Positions 27,857 to 36,628 of a DNA stretch of 64,000 nt are shown here, piece after piece. The notes beneath the pieces were generated by a model, which saw only the letters and a program-made list of their open reading frames with translations, ran no database searches and was not told the origin of the DNA. Each line of letters begins with the position of its first letter. Position 1 is the first letter of the stretch. A program made the position numbers and the translations under genes. The stretch is taken from positions 186,001-250,000 of the forward strand of contig JAQVCM010000002.1 in the NCBI GenBank assembly GCA_028689775.1, given 5' to 3'. This DNA is from Crocinitomicaceae bacterium (lineage in GTDB: Bacteria; Bacteroidota; Bacteroidia; Flavobacteriales_D; Crocinitomicaceae).

Positions 27857-29068
27857 TTATCCTTGTTTTCGAGTTAAGAATTTAACTGGAATATAGGATG
27901 CCAATATGGAAAGCGATGACACTAAAACCAGAACTAAAGCTCCATCTGTCCAGTTGATACTGATGGGGAATGCTTCTCCGCCTGAGTTGGGCATTTTCAC
28001 CAGCTCACCAAAAATTTGAGTAGCGCAAATCAAATAGCCAATTGCCAAACCACTGATAATTCCTTTTGCGGAAATCAGTAGACCTTCGTAAAAGAAAATT
28101 CGGAAAACGAAGTTTTGATTTGCACCAAAGCTTTGCATTGTTTTGATGTTGTCTTTTTTCTCGATGTACAACATCGTCAAAGAAGCCACTAAATTAAATG
28201 CAGCCATGATGAAAATGAAGACCAAGATCCCAATCACAATCAATTTTTCTGATTTACTGGTTTGATAGATGAGCGCATTTTTTTCCAAATGGGTTTTCAC
28301 AACCCAATCTGTTCCTAATTGTTCTTGGAGAATTCTTTTGACTTTTTCAGATTTCGATTTATCTTTCAGATTCACAAACAAAGCAGTTATGTTTTGCTCA
28401 TAATCCAACATTTCTTTCGCTAGTTCGATCGGAATTATAAAAGCCTCTTGGTTGACTTCTCGGTTGTAATTTACCCTTCCTGAAATGGGAATAATTAGGT
28501 TTTTAAAAGGATTTGAGAAATTAGAAACTTTCGCTTCTCGCTTCGGAAAATAAACATCCACACGTTCATATTCACCTTCCATTTTTGGAATATAACCATC
28601 TAATTTATCGAGTAGTGTAGCACCAATTAAAGCCATCGGAGCTTCATTTTCCATCAAGGTAGGATATCCATCAACGAGGTGATCTGAAACCTTGGCAATT
28701 TTTAAAAAATCAGGTTCAACGCCTATCATTCTGGCATTTGCCCATTTCTGTTCGTTTTTGATAACGACAATTTCCTCCAGTGCTTTGGAGGTATTTGAAA
28801 CTTCCGGATTGGATTTTATTTTTTTAATGTCCAAGGAGTTTTCATCAAAACTTTTTCCTTTGGAAGAGCGAATGGTGATGTTGGAATCGTATTCACTATA
28901 CAGTTGCTCCACCATGGATTCTATTCCGTTGAAAGCGGCAATTAATATGACTAGTGCAGCGGTTGTCACAGCAATACCGATTACCGAAATATTGGTAATG
29001 AGGTGAATGACGTTCTTACTTTTTTTGGTTGTAAGATACCGTCGCGCTATGTAAAAAGGAACGTTAAT
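27857..29068 (-). CDS. FtsX/LolC-E-like ABC transporter permease, apparent ATT start
   Basis: Inner-membrane permease of the MacB/LolCDE superfamily, 403 aa with the proposed start. Family members in Bacteroidota begin MNVPFFIARRYL; here the codons read ATT AAC GTT CCT TTT TAC ATA GCG CGA CGG, i.e. (I/M)NVPFYIARRY. The frame closes at a TGA 8 codons further upstream, with no ATG, GTG or TTG between, so ATT is the only codon that keeps the conserved N-terminus and the first membrane helix. Starting at the next GTG would delete 33 residues including half of helix 1. Three more helices follow a large periplasmic domain (IVIGILVFIFIMAAFNLV; ISGLAIGYLICAT; LVLVLVSSLSILASYIP). It starts 10 bp after rbfA, in one operon. 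The ATPase partner is not in the window. Confidence 0.8.
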   Translation of the reverse strand: MNVPFYIARRYLTTKKSKNVIHLITNISVIGIAVTTAALVILIAAFNGIESMVEQLYSEYDSNITIRSSKGKSFDENSLDIKKIKSNPEVSNTSKALEEIVVIKNEQKWANARMIGVEPDFLKIAKVSDHLVDGYPTLMENEAPMALIGATLLDKLDGYIPKMEGEYERVDVYFPKREAKVSNFSNPFKNLIIPISGRVNYNREVNQEAFIIPIELAKEMLDYEQNITALFVNLKDKSKSEKVKRILQEQLGTDWVVKTHLEKNALIYQTSKSEKLIVIGILVFIFIMAAFNLVASLTMLYIEKKDNIKTMQSFGANQNFVFRIFFYEGLLISAKGIISGLAIGYLICATQIFGELVKMPNSGGEAFPISINWTDGALVLVLVSSLSILASYIPVKFLTRKQG

Positions 29069-29078
29069 GGTCTTGGAC

Positions 29079-29417
29079 TTATTTTTTGTTCAATAAATCT
29101 TGAATTTCCATTGCATAATCCAAAGAGTCATCGATTTTAAAAATCAATTCTGGAATTTTACGCATGTTTTTCAATCTTTTACCAACTTCACCACGGACTT
29201 TTTTACTGTTTTCTTGAATCGATTTTAAAACCACTTCTTTTTCTCCGCCAGCAAAAATACTCAAGTAAACACGGGCTAGAGATAAGTCTGGAGTGATTCT
29301 CACAACCGTTACACTCACCATCGCACCTAAGCAAATGTCGTGCATGTGTTGCTGAAAGTAAACTGCTAATTCCTCTTGAATTACTCCTTCAATTTTGTTT
29401 TGTCTGATTGATCCCAT
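29079..29417 (-). CDS. rbfA: Ribosome-binding factor A
   Basis: Small KH-fold protein that helps 30S maturation, 112 aa. The sequence shows the usual RbfA order: short basic N-terminus (IRQNKIEGVIQEELAVYFQ), VSVTVVRITPDLSLARVYLSIF, then GEVGKRLKNMRKIPELIFKIDDSLDYA (shown here in parts), ending in a short helix. Its conserved helix-kink RxVGxRLxMRxxPEL is clear. It is followed by the FtsX-like permease, the common Bacteroidota order. A perfect -7 box lies 4 nt before the ATG. Confidence 0.95.
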   Translation of the reverse strand: MGSIRQNKIEGVIQEELAVYFQQHMHDICLGAMVSVTVVRITPDLSLARVYLSIFAGGEKEVVLKSIQENSKKVRGEVGKRLKNMRKIPELIFKIDDSLDYAMEIQDLLNKK

Positions 29418-29421
29418 GGTG

Positions 29422-29429
29422 CAAAGTTA
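29422..29429 (-). promoter_or_regulatory. -7 box directly before rbfA start
   Basis: The minus strand reads TAACTTTG, ending 4 nt before the rbfA ATG; the same arrangement as at hemW and purK. Confidence 0.5.
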
Positions 29430-29523
29430 CGCTTTTCAAGAGATTTATGAATAGAAAAATAGAAATAGCGATTTCAATAAATGTTGTTAAAGATGTTTTG
29501 ATTGAAATATTCTTTTTTCGGTG

Positions 29524-29545
29524 TATCGAACGAACTGAGGTTTAT
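29524..29545. repeat. Possible degenerate end of the AACCTGAG inverted-repeat element
   Basis: ATCGAACGAACTGAGGTTTATA resembles the element end ATCGAACTCAGGTTTATA with a CGA insertion and a C-to-G change. No partner end is visible nearby, so this may be a relic or chance. Confidence 0.3.
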
Positions 29546-29573
29546 AGGGAAATAAATAAACAATTGATGTTTT

Positions 29574-29602
29574 AAGATGCGACATGGAGTCGCATCTTTT
29601 TG
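29574..29602 (+). terminator. Hairpin next to the 57-aa gene
   Basis: A perfect 10-bp stem AAGATGCGAC / GTCGCATCTT with a 5-nt loop and a T5 run on the plus side. On the minus strand, 5 bp beyond the stop of the 57-aa gene, it lacks a good U-run, so its direction of action is uncertain. Confidence 0.55.
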
Positions 29603-29606
29603 AAAA

Positions 29607-29780
29607 TTAGTTTTTATCGTACCAGTACTTTGTTAAACTAGGAATGAAGATTATGGCTGCAGTCAATAAACTCAAAGCAAGAAGTATATTTGCAAATGGC
29701 CAGTATTGAAATTTAAATAAAATTCCCAATGTTAATAAGGAGAAGGTTAAACCTCCAGAAATAAAAGTTAATGCTTTCAT
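29607..29780 (-). CDS. Small two-helix membrane protein related to the GldL N-terminus
   Basis: A 57-aa ORF with ATG start reading MKALTFISGGLTFSLLTLGI, then LFKFQYWPFANILLALSL, LTAAIIFIPSLTKYWYDKN. It has two membrane helices separated by the loop FKFQYWPFAN. The pattern LFK-x-x-x-WP-x-AN-x-L is the one seen in the first hairpin of the gliding-motility/T9SS protein GldL and in many small Bacteroidota membrane proteins. Codon use looks coding and the frame is clean. It stands alone. No function can be assigned; it is not GldL itself, which is much longer. Confidence 0.65.
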   Translation of the reverse strand: MKALTFISGGLTFSLLTLGILFKFQYWPFANILLALSLLTAAIIFIPSLTKYWYDKN

Positions 29781-30125
29781 AGTAGTGTGATTAAGTTTTC
29801 TTACTCATTTGGCTTTTCAGTTACGCCCTGTTTTTTCAAAGTGGTTGCTAGACTCCACTATTTTGTGTAAAAACTCGGATGGCAATGTTAATCGACTTAT
29901 TCTAATTCGGTTAATTGGTTGATTTACAACTTCAAATATAACAATTTTTTATAATCGACGATTATTATTTAAAATATTCTTAAAAACACAAATCCCAAAT
30001 TACACCTGTCTTTTCGATGATGCTTTTGCATCAAGAAATCTTCGGGTTTAATTTAAAATCTTTAGGTCGAATAGTGTTAGTAAGTGGGATTTCAAAAAGA
30101 ATATTAGAATATTAGAAAATGAAAT
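29781..30125. other. Intergenic region with dispersed repeat
   Basis: No gene seen. The region is AT-rich; it contains copy 2 of the ~60-bp repeat, and otherwise only short AT-rich runs. Confidence 0.5.
29983..30052 (+). repeat. Dispersed ~60-bp intergenic repeat, copy 2
   Basis: Counterpart of the copy at 10984-11045. Its core GATGCTTTTGCATC forms a perfect 5-bp stem with a TTTT loop. No ORF. Possibly a REP-type or small structured element. Confidence 0.6.
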
Positions 30126-31820
30126 TTATTTCTTCGGCTGAAAACCACCTGCTTGTTTTTGGACTCCAAACTCAAATTCTTTCACTGAAGTAACTTTTCC
30201 TCTTTTGTCAAAGACTTTAAATGTTCCGTGTTTTAGTCCATTTTTATAGTTGATTTCAGATATTTGTTCACCTCTTCGCGTATATTCTTTCATGGCGCCA
30301 CTCAACTCTCCATCTTTGTAATTAGAAACCACAACCGGAATTTTTCCTCCAGGATAGTATGCCGTCCAAGTTCCATCTTTTACTCCATTTTTATAAGTTC
30401 CTTCTTCTGTTTTCTTAAAATCTTTTGAAGAATAAGAAATGAATTTCCCTGTTTTTTGACTTTCTAATTTTATTCTGCCCTTCATCGGACCGTAGTTGAT
30501 TTTAGATTTTGTTTTTACAACTTTGAAATTTGAAACATCTTTGATTTGTCCATTTTCAAAATAATCAACCCACGTTTTTGTTTTCATTCCATTTTTGTAA
30601 AAGCCAGTTAACTTGGTAGCTCCAGAGAATGAAAATGATTTCCATTCTCCGTTTAATTCTCCTTTTTTGAAAGTTGCTTCGTTTTTTACTTTTCCGTTTT
30701 GCCAATGGTTTACCCATTTTCCTTCCTCTTTACCAGCAATATATTTCCCAGTCATTAGAAGTGTGCCGTCTTCGTACCACGTTTCCCAAAGTCCATTTTT
30801 CTCATCTTTGGCATAACTGCCTTTTTTGAACTGAGAACCATCTTTGTAAAAATAATCCCAAATTCCATCTTTGAACCCATCTTTAAATTCTGCTGTGTAA
30901 GAAAGTTCTCCTGTCGGATACCAATAGGACCATTTCCCATCTTGTAAATCATTTTTAAACGTACCAGACATGTCTCTTTTTCCTGGTTTGGTATACCAAG
31001 TCCACAAGCCTGTTTTCATTCCGTTTTTATGAAACCCTTCTACGTTGATTTGCCCGTTGTCGAAGTAATAAAAATAGGATCCTGAGAGCAAGTCACGTTC
31101 ATAATTTGCAATTTTTTCGATTGCTCCAGTGTAATAAAAATAGCGCCATTCGCCTGTTTTGAGTCCTTTCGTGTATGCACCAGAAATAAGGGAATCACCA
31201 GAAATTCTTCGTTCTAAAAAAGGACCATTTAAAATTCCATCTTCATAAATGTATCGCTCTTTTAGAATTCCATTGTTGTAATACGTTGTCATTTCACCCG
31301 TTCCGTTGGTGATGGTTTGGGTGTGTAATGAATCTGCCAACCAAAATGAACGCACGTATTTGGTTGAATCTACAAATTCTTCTTCTAATTTTGAACGACC
31401 ATCGATGTAGGCATATTTCCAGATTCCAACTGCTTGATCATTTTTGTAAAACCCTTCTTTTTCAAGATTTCCCAATTCATTCCATTCTCTGTAAACGCTA
31501 TCTTGTTTGCCCAACTTGAAATATCCTTCTTGTTTATTTTTTCCATTCGGATATTTTAAAAGCACAGCACCGTTGAGTTTTCCTTTGTAATAATTGCGTT
31601 CTTCCTCCAATTGACCAAAACGATCAAAGTATTCCCATTTACCGTGCTCCAAAGTAGTTGTTCCGAGTGGATCTTTGTAATAAGCACCAATCGATAGAGC
31701 TTGAGTTTTATTAAAATCCCAATATTGTGTGCTTTTTTTGGTCAAATTTTCTTTTAAAACAACTTGCCCAAAAGCGTTCATTGACAAGATGATAAAAAAG
31801 GAAAAGATATATTTAGACAT
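30126..31820 (-). CDS. Secreted MORN-repeat (YwqK-like) protein
   Basis: A 564-aa exported protein with signal peptide MSKYIFSFFIILSMNAFGQ. The rest is about twenty tandem MORN_2-type repeats of ~23 residues with the pattern G-x-W-x-x-Y/W-x-x-x-G-x-L/I-x-x-x-x-x-Y/F-K-N-G, e.g. KNGMKTGLWTWYTKPG and KNGVKDGTWTAYYPGG. These are the 'toxin-antitoxin YwqK antitoxin' repeats of automatic annotation, but in Bacteroidota long versions are secreted or periplasmic and no toxin is adjacent. Function unknown, possibly binding. It ends in a basic tail (KQAGGFQPKK). Confidence 0.82.
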   Translation of the reverse strand: MSKYIFSFFIILSMNAFGQVVLKENLTKKSTQYWDFNKTQALSIGAYYKDPLGTTTLEHGKWEYFDRFGQLEEERNYYKGKLNGAVLLKYPNGKNKQEGYFKLGKQDSVYREWNELGNLEKEGFYKNDQAVGIWKYAYIDGRSKLEEEFVDSTKYVRSFWLADSLHTQTITNGTGEMTTYYNNGILKERYIYEDGILNGPFLERRISGDSLISGAYTKGLKTGEWRYFYYTGAIEKIANYERDLLSGSYFYYFDNGQINVEGFHKNGMKTGLWTWYTKPGKRDMSGTFKNDLQDGKWSYWYPTGELSYTAEFKDGFKDGIWDYFYKDGSQFKKGSYAKDEKNGLWETWYEDGTLLMTGKYIAGKEEGKWVNHWQNGKVKNEATFKKGELNGEWKSFSFSGATKLTGFYKNGMKTKTWVDYFENGQIKDVSNFKVVKTKSKINYGPMKGRIKLESQKTGKFISYSSKDFKKTEEGTYKNGVKDGTWTAYYPGGKIPVVVSNYKDGELSGAMKEYTRRGEQISEINYKNGLKHGTFKVFDKRGKVTSVKEFEFGVQKQAGGFQPKK

Positions 31821-31861
31821 AAACGAATGGTTTTATTTATAAGTAAATTTCATGAATTTTG

Positions 31862-32509
31862 TTACATCGACTCCAAAATCCCTTGGGAAATTAAAACGAT
31901 GCCAAATAGAAAAAGAATGGTGCTTGTAACTCGGTTTAAAGATCTTAAAACGTTTTGTGTAATAAAAGGGCGTAGTTTTTTCGCTCCAAAAATTTTTAAA
32001 GTATCGATGGAGAAAAAGACCAAAAGCAAGGTTCCTAAATAGATGAGCATCGGAGCATAGATTTCGGTATTTGTACTTTCTTTTGCGGCTAATGCCATCA
32101 CACTGAACCAATAAAATACGATCAATGGGTTTGCTAAATTTAAGAATAAACCTTTTACAAAAAGCATCATGTAATCCCGTGAATTGTGAATTACATTCCC
32201 AGAATCATCCTGTTTGGGTTCTTTTGGTTGTTTGAAAAAATTGACACTTCCGTATATGATAAATAGTAAGCCACCAATTATTCGAAGCGTGTGCTCATTT
32301 TTCCCTTGTGCAAAACTTGAAATTTCAGAGAAAAACAGATAAGCAATGAGGATGTAAATCAAATCGCTTACAAATACACCAGCATCAAAGGCAAGCGCAG
32401 CACGAATGCCTCTCCGAATGCTCGTTTCAAGCAATACGAAAAAAACAGGTCCAAACATGATACTCAGGATAAGACCTGTTACAACTGCTTTTAATATGAG
32501 GGTGTACAA
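31862..32509 (-). CDS. LysE/RhtB-family exporter
   Basis: A 215-aa inner-membrane protein with about six helices. The N-terminus LILSIMFGPVFFVLLETSIRRG corresponds to the LysE signature (GPxxxxxxxxxxxxG), followed by AFDAGVFVSDLIYIL and FLNLANPLIVFYWF, the typical N-P helix break. Family members export amino acids or other small solutes; the substrate here is unknown. The start is TTG (TTG TAC ACC), and a TATTTTTG box lies 24 nt upstream, supporting it. Confidence 0.85.
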   Translation of the reverse strand: MYTLILKAVVTGLILSIMFGPVFFVLLETSIRRGIRAALAFDAGVFVSDLIYILIAYLFFSEISSFAQGKNEHTLRIIGGLLFIIYGSVNFFKQPKEPKQDDSGNVIHNSRDYMMLFVKGLFLNLANPLIVFYWFSVMALAAKESTNTEIYAPMLIYLGTLLLVFFSIDTLKIFGAKKLRPFITQNVLRSLNRVTSTILFLFGIVLISQGILESM

Positions 32510-32677
32510 TCGTTGGTATTTTTAAGCTACCTGCAAAAATAATGAAACCATTGATAAATGCGTTACATCTGCTCATATATTATGAATTGTAGACACATCT
32601 GATGGCTTGATTTAAAATATATCCATGTTAATCGCAACAACTTTACAAATTATGCATCCATTTTTAAGGAAAGTGAT

Positions 32678-32685
32678 TACATTTG
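32678..32685 (+). promoter_or_regulatory. -7 box for the 119-aa hypothetical gene
   Basis: TACATTTG, matching TAnnTTTG, located so that transcription would start about 60 nt before the ATG at 32756. Confidence 0.45.
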
Positions 32686-32755
32686 CATCTTGAATTTATG
32701 AGTAAGTAGAACTTCAAATTTGTTTTTCTACTTTTCAACATCCAACGTAAGAAAT

Positions 32756-33115
32756 ATGAGAAGTGCTGTTGCCAATAATAAATTAGATGCAATCATCGTA
32801 AAGGTGGAGAAAAACGGAATCCTTTCGGATGGTTTGATTACGGAATTGAAAGAGCTTCGTGAGCTTGCTTTGAAAGAAGTAGATCCTTTGGTTGTTAAAG
32901 TTTTAAGATTGACGTATGAGTATTTAGAAGAACGCGAAGCATTTGATGTTCAGGCTCAATTCGAAGAAGATGAAGAGGAGAATGAATATCCAATCGAAAT
33001 CGAAGATTTAGACAACTTACTTTATTTGTTGAATCTTTTGAAAAATGCAGAGCATAAAATCAACCGCGAGGAAATTAAAGATTACCGTACTGCACTGAAA
33101 CTAGAGTTATACTAA
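32756..33115 (+). CDS. Hypothetical acidic helical protein, 119 aa
   Basis: A soluble, strongly acidic protein with predicted helices (LITELKELRELALKEV, VKVLRLTYEYLEER) and an acidic stretch FEEDEEENEYPIEIEDLDN, ending LKNAEHKINREEIKDYRTAL. I chose the ATG beginning MRSAVANNK; a TTG-like start 12 codons upstream (MFFYFSTSN) would add an odd aromatic leader. The family looks like a conserved Bacteroidota hypothetical but I cannot name it. It has a promoter of its own. Confidence 0.65.
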   Translation: MRSAVANNKLDAIIVKVEKNGILSDGLITELKELRELALKEVDPLVVKVLRLTYEYLEEREAFDVQAQFEEDEEENEYPIEIEDLDNLLYLLNLLKNAEHKINREEIKDYRTALKLELY

Positions 33116-33136
33116 ATAACTTGATGTAGATGAATT

Positions 33137-33150
33137 TCAGCACGTGCTGA
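33137..33150. repeat. Perfect 14-bp palindrome
   Basis: TCAGCACGTGCTGA, self-complementary, in the gap between two genes. It could be a protein-binding site. Confidence 0.4.
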
Positions 33151-33211
33151 TGTGAACTATTTCAATTCATCTCTTGTTTTATCTTGGATCTTTGGTTTTC
33201 AATTGAAAGAT

Positions 33212-33237
33212 TTACGATTGTTTATTGGCAATCGTAA
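33212..33237 (+). promoter_or_regulatory. Hairpin in the leader of a membrane glycosyltransferase gene
   Basis: Perfect 9-bp stem TTACGATTG / CAATCGTAA with an 8-nt loop, ending 19 nt before the ATG. No T-tract follows, so it is not a standard terminator; it may be a leader structure or the 3' end of the upstream transcript. Confidence 0.4.
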
Positions 33238-33256
33238 CTAATTTAAAATCTCAGAA

Positions 33257-34789
33257 ATGGAAAAATGGATGAGCAAATTCCCGCTTTTAGTTTTGTTACT
33301 AGCTGTTTGTTCAACCTTATTTTTCAATGCACCTCATTTTAACGAACTTCCAACGCATCGACATGCGTGGAGTCAGTTTGATCATCACGCCATCAGCATT
33401 GGCTTTGTAGACAATGGTTTGGACTTTTTCCATCCGCAAACAAACACCAAAATTCTGCATCCGTGGGATGATGAAGCGAAAAAGCAAGATTTTTCCTACA
33501 TCACCAGCGTTGACTTTCCAATTCATCATTACATTCCCGCAATCTCTATGAAGATTTGGGGAAATACGGATCCGATCCACAACCGACTTTACACGTATAT
33601 CTATAGTTTAATTGGAGTTTTATTTCTCTACAAGCTATCTAGGTTGCTGATAGAGCATGCGTATTTGGCAATTATTCCTCCATTATTCCTCATTTTTTCT
33701 CCCGTTTTTTCCTACTACCAAATTGGGATTTTGCCTTCGATTCCTTCCTTGGCGAATTTCATCATTGGAACGTATTTCTTTGTTAAATACACCAAATCAA
33801 ACGAACGCAAACAGTGGATCATTAGTTTGATATTTATCACTTTGGCAGTTCTCTCCCGAACAAGTTTTTTGTTTTTATTCCTTTCGATTCTATTTTTAGA
33901 ATTCGTTCGTGTAATTCGAAGCAAGAGAAATGTTGCTTTTTATTTTCTGAGCGCTCTTTCTGCAATCGCAGTTCTCGGAATTTATTACGGATACAATTAT
34001 TATCTAAGAACGAATTATGGAACAATTTTCTTAAACGCTTTAGCCTATCCTGCTGATTTAAAACAATTTATCGAGGTGTTAAACAAGACTTTGTCCTTGT
34101 GGAAATTTGATTATTTCACACAGCTTCAATACATTTTGATGCTAGTGATCTTCGTTTTTGTGTTGATTTTTAGTCGGAAATTCTTAAAGCAAATCGATCT
34201 TGCGCTTGCAGGTTTGTTCACGCTTTCGGCAATTGCTTTCTTTTTGTTGATGGAATTGCAATTCGCAGATCACAACTATTATTTCTTGGATACATTTATG
34301 TTTCCAATTCTATTTCTCGTGATTGTTTTACTTGCTTCCATTCAAGCTAATCGTTGGTTGAACAGGATTGCGATTTTATTTGTGTTGGTGATCTTTGTCA
34401 ACGGTGTCGACAAAGTAAATCGAAGTATCAAGATTGCTTATGAACGCGTTGCGTGGGATCTTAATTTACCAACTTTAGAAGCTTTTAAAAACGCTAAAAT
34501 GCTTTTAGATAAAAATGAGGTTCCTTCGTCGGCAACGATACTTTGTTACAATGCATACATTCCAAGTTTACCTTTTTATTTTATGGAACGAAAAGGTTTG
34601 CCAATTGTTTTGGACGAAGAATTATTCATTCGCGATGCACCAACTTGGGGATATGACTACATGGTTTTTCAAAATCAATTTTTCGCAGAAAGAACAGCAT
34701 CGTTGTATCCGGAGATTATGAATCATTTTGAGATCATTGATACGGATGGCAAAATAACTTTGTGCAAAAAAAAACGAACATCTGAATAG
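33257..34789 (+). CDS. Polytopic membrane glycosyltransferase (GT39/ArnT-like, GT-C fold)
   Basis: A 510-aa inner-membrane protein with about ten to twelve helices. After the first helix the periplasmic loop reads THRHAWSQFDHHAISIGF, which matches the R-x-W-x-Q-x-D catalytic loop of ArnT/PMT-type enzymes where Asp is the base. Other typical segments are SPVFSYYQIGILPSIPSLANF and ADHNYYFLDTFMFPILFL. Members transfer sugars from polyprenyl-phosphate carriers to lipid A, glycan or protein. Substrate unknown. The stop codon lies inside a bidirectional hairpin terminator. Confidence 0.75.
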   Translation: MEKWMSKFPLLVLLLAVCSTLFFNAPHFNELPTHRHAWSQFDHHAISIGFVDNGLDFFHPQTNTKILHPWDDEAKKQDFSYITSVDFPIHHYIPAISMKIWGNTDPIHNRLYTYIYSLIGVLFLYKLSRLLIEHAYLAIIPPLFLIFSPVFSYYQIGILPSIPSLANFIIGTYFFVKYTKSNERKQWIISLIFITLAVLSRTSFLFLFLSILFLEFVRVIRSKRNVAFYFLSALSAIAVLGIYYGYNYYLRTNYGTIFLNALAYPADLKQFIEVLNKTLSLWKFDYFTQLQYILMLVIFVFVLIFSRKFLKQIDLALAGLFTLSAIAFFLLMELQFADHNYYFLDTFMFPILFLVIVLLASIQANRWLNRIAILFVLVIFVNGVDKVNRSIKIAYERVAWDLNLPTLEAFKNAKMLLDKNEVPSSATILCYNAYIPSLPFYFMERKGLPIVLDEELFIRDAPTWGYDYMVFQNQFFAERTASLYPEIMNHFEIIDTDGKITLCKKKRTSE

Positions 34790-34799
34790 ATGTTCGTTT
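34772..34799. terminator. Bidirectional terminator overlapping the glycosyltransferase stop codon
   Basis: A perfect 12-bp stem AAACGAACATCT / AGATGTTCGTTT with a 4-nt loop. The loop and right arm overlap the last codons of the rightward gene, and an A8 run on the left serves as U-run for the leftward carboxylase gene. Confidence 0.8.
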
Positions 34800-34821
34800 C
34801 GATATTTTTAGTTTTCTTCAA

Positions 34822-36360
34822 TTACAAAGGAATATTTCCATGTTTTTTCTGAGGTAAAGTTTCTGCTTTGTTTTCCAACATGTGGAACGCTGCGATTAAT
34901 TTAGCTCTTGTTTCCTCCGGTAATATTACGTCATCCACAAACCCTCTTTCTGCTGCTCGGTATGGATTTGCAAACATATCCGCGTATTCCGTTTCTTTTT
35001 CTTTCCATTTCGCTTCAGAATCTGCTGCTTCAGAAATTTCTTTCTTAAAAATAATTTCTGCCGCACCTTTCGCTCCCATAACTGCAATTTCAGCCGTTGG
35101 CCATGCGAAATTGAGGTCAGCACCAATGTTTTTAGAGTTCATCACGTCAAACGCTCCACCATAAGCTTTACGTGTGATAACCGTAACTCTTGGAACAGTT
35201 GCTTCAGAGAACGCATACAATAACTTCGCGCCGTGAGAAATAATTCCTCTCCATTCTTGATCGGTTCCTGGTAAGAATCCTGGAACGTCTTCTACTACCA
35301 ATAATGGAATGTTGAAACAATCACAAAAACGAACAAATCTCGCCCCTTTTCTCGATGAATCGATGTCTAAAACTCCCGCCATTGCCGCTGGTTGATTAGC
35401 AACAATACCAATGGTTCTTCCTTCTAAACGTGCAAATCCAATGACAATGTTTTTTGCAAAACCTTCTTGTACTTCGCGGAATGAATTGTCATCAATGATG
35501 CAATCAATTACCGAACGGATGTCGTACGGCAAATTGGAATTTGCGGGTAATATATTTTTAATCGCTTCTGTTTTTGAAGCTGTGAATTCGAATTTTGTGG
35601 TTGGTGCTAGTTCTCCATAGTTCTGAGGCATAAATGTCATCAAATCACGAACGTCTTTTAAACACTGTACATCGTTTGCTGATGTGAAATGCGTTACACC
35701 AGATTTCTCTGCATGTGCTTTCGCTCCGCCCAAATCTTCAGAAGTAACTTCCTCGTGTGTTACCGTTTTCACAACGTTTGGACCAGTTACGAACATGTAT
35801 GAAGTATCTTCAACCATGAAGACAAAATCTGTCAACGCAGGACTGTAAACCGCTCCACCAGCACAAGGCCCCATGATGACACTAATTTGCGGAATCACAC
35901 CAGAAGCTCTTGTATTTCTGAAGAAAATATCTGCATATCCTGCCAAGGAAACAACACCTTCTTGAATACGTGCACCGCCAGAATCATTTAATCCAATAAC
36001 TGGTGCACCGTTTTTCATCGCCAAATCCATGATTTTGCAAATCTTTTCAGCGTGCGTTTCAGAAAGTGAACCACCTAGAACGGTAAAGTCTTGCGAGAAT
36101 ACATATACCAAACGACCGTGAATTTTTCCGTAGCCAGTTACCACACCGTCTCCTGGAAATTTAGTTTTATCCAAACCGAAGGAAGTAGATCGGTGTTCGA
36201 TAAACATTCCCATTTCCTGAAAAGAATTGTCATCTAAAAGTAAAAGAACGCGCTCTCTAGCGGTTAATTTTCCTTGTTGGTGTTGACGATCGATGCGATT
36301 TTGTCCGCCACCCAACTGTGATTTTTCTCTCCGATTAATAAGTTCCTCGCTACTATTCAT
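34822..36360 (-). CDS. Acyl-CoA carboxylase, carboxyltransferase (beta) subunit
   Basis: Carboxyltransferase subunit of a biotin-dependent propionyl/acetyl-CoA-type carboxylase; 512 aa with the start used here. Motifs: [15 protein letters not shown], the oxyanion and acyl-CoA sites in [15 protein letters not shown], and carboxybiotin-side [13 protein letters not shown]. An in-frame ATG 87 bp upstream ([11 protein letters not shown]) is unlikely because a perfect -7 box lies between it and the ATG chosen, and family members begin near [13 protein letters not shown]. The biotin carboxylase and biotin carrier genes are not in the window. Likely propionyl-CoA or methylmalonyl-CoA pathway, not proven. 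Confidence 0.92.
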   Translation of the reverse strand: MNSSEELINRREKSQLGGGQNRIDRQHQQGKLTARERVLLLLDDNSFQEMGMFIEHRSTSFGLDKTKFPGDGVVTGYGKIHGRLVYVFSQDFTVLGGSLSETHAEKICKIMDLAMKNGAPVIGLNDSGGARIQEGVVSLAGYADIFFRNTRASGVIPQISVIMGPCAGGAVYSPALTDFVFMVEDTSYMFVTGPNVVKTVTHEEVTSEDLGGAKAHAEKSGVTHFTSANDVQCLKDVRDLMTFMPQNYGELAPTTKFEFTASKTEAIKNILPANSNLPYDIRSVIDCIIDDNSFREVQEGFAKNIVIGFARLEGRTIGIVANQPAAMAGVLDIDSSRKGARFVRFCDCFNIPLLVVEDVPGFLPGTDQEWRGIISHGAKLLYAFSEATVPRVTVITRKAYGGAFDVMNSKNIGADLNFAWPTAEIAVMGAKGAAEIIFKKEISEAADSEAKWKEKETEYADMFANPYRAAERGFVDDVILPEETRAKLIAAFHMLENKAETLPQKKHGNIPL

Positions 36361-36416
36361 TGTTTCTAGATTGATGAGTTCATTTTTGGAATAAATAAAA
36401 TATCCGTTCCAATCTC

Positions 36417-36424
36417 CAAAGATA
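36417..36424 (-). promoter_or_regulatory. -7 box for the acyl-CoA carboxylase gene
   Basis: The minus strand reads TATCTTTG; it falls inside the 5' extension of the longer possible ORF and so decides for the downstream start. Confidence 0.6.
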
Positions 36425-36529
36425 GATAACCTATTTGTTGAATCCATAGAAATTTTGGAAAAACCTTACTACGAATATGACAAAAGATTTAAATTGGGGC
36501 TTATATTTGGTCATACTCAAAAAAAATGC

Positions 36530-36547
36530 TGTCAGCCGAGGCTGACA
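36530..36547. repeat. REP-like palindrome 1
   Basis: TGTCAGCC-GA-GGCTGACA, perfect 8-bp stem, in an intergenic region. Confidence 0.6.
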
Positions 36548-36628
36548 ACTAAAAAAACGAGCGTAGTCAAAATCATTCACAACCAATTGAGTTGACCTTT
36601 CAGGCCGCGAAAATCACACTTATAAATC

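Noticed and set aside
30126..31820. YwqK-type antitoxin
   Set aside because: The protein is long, has a signal peptide and no adjacent toxin; the repeat name is an annotation habit.
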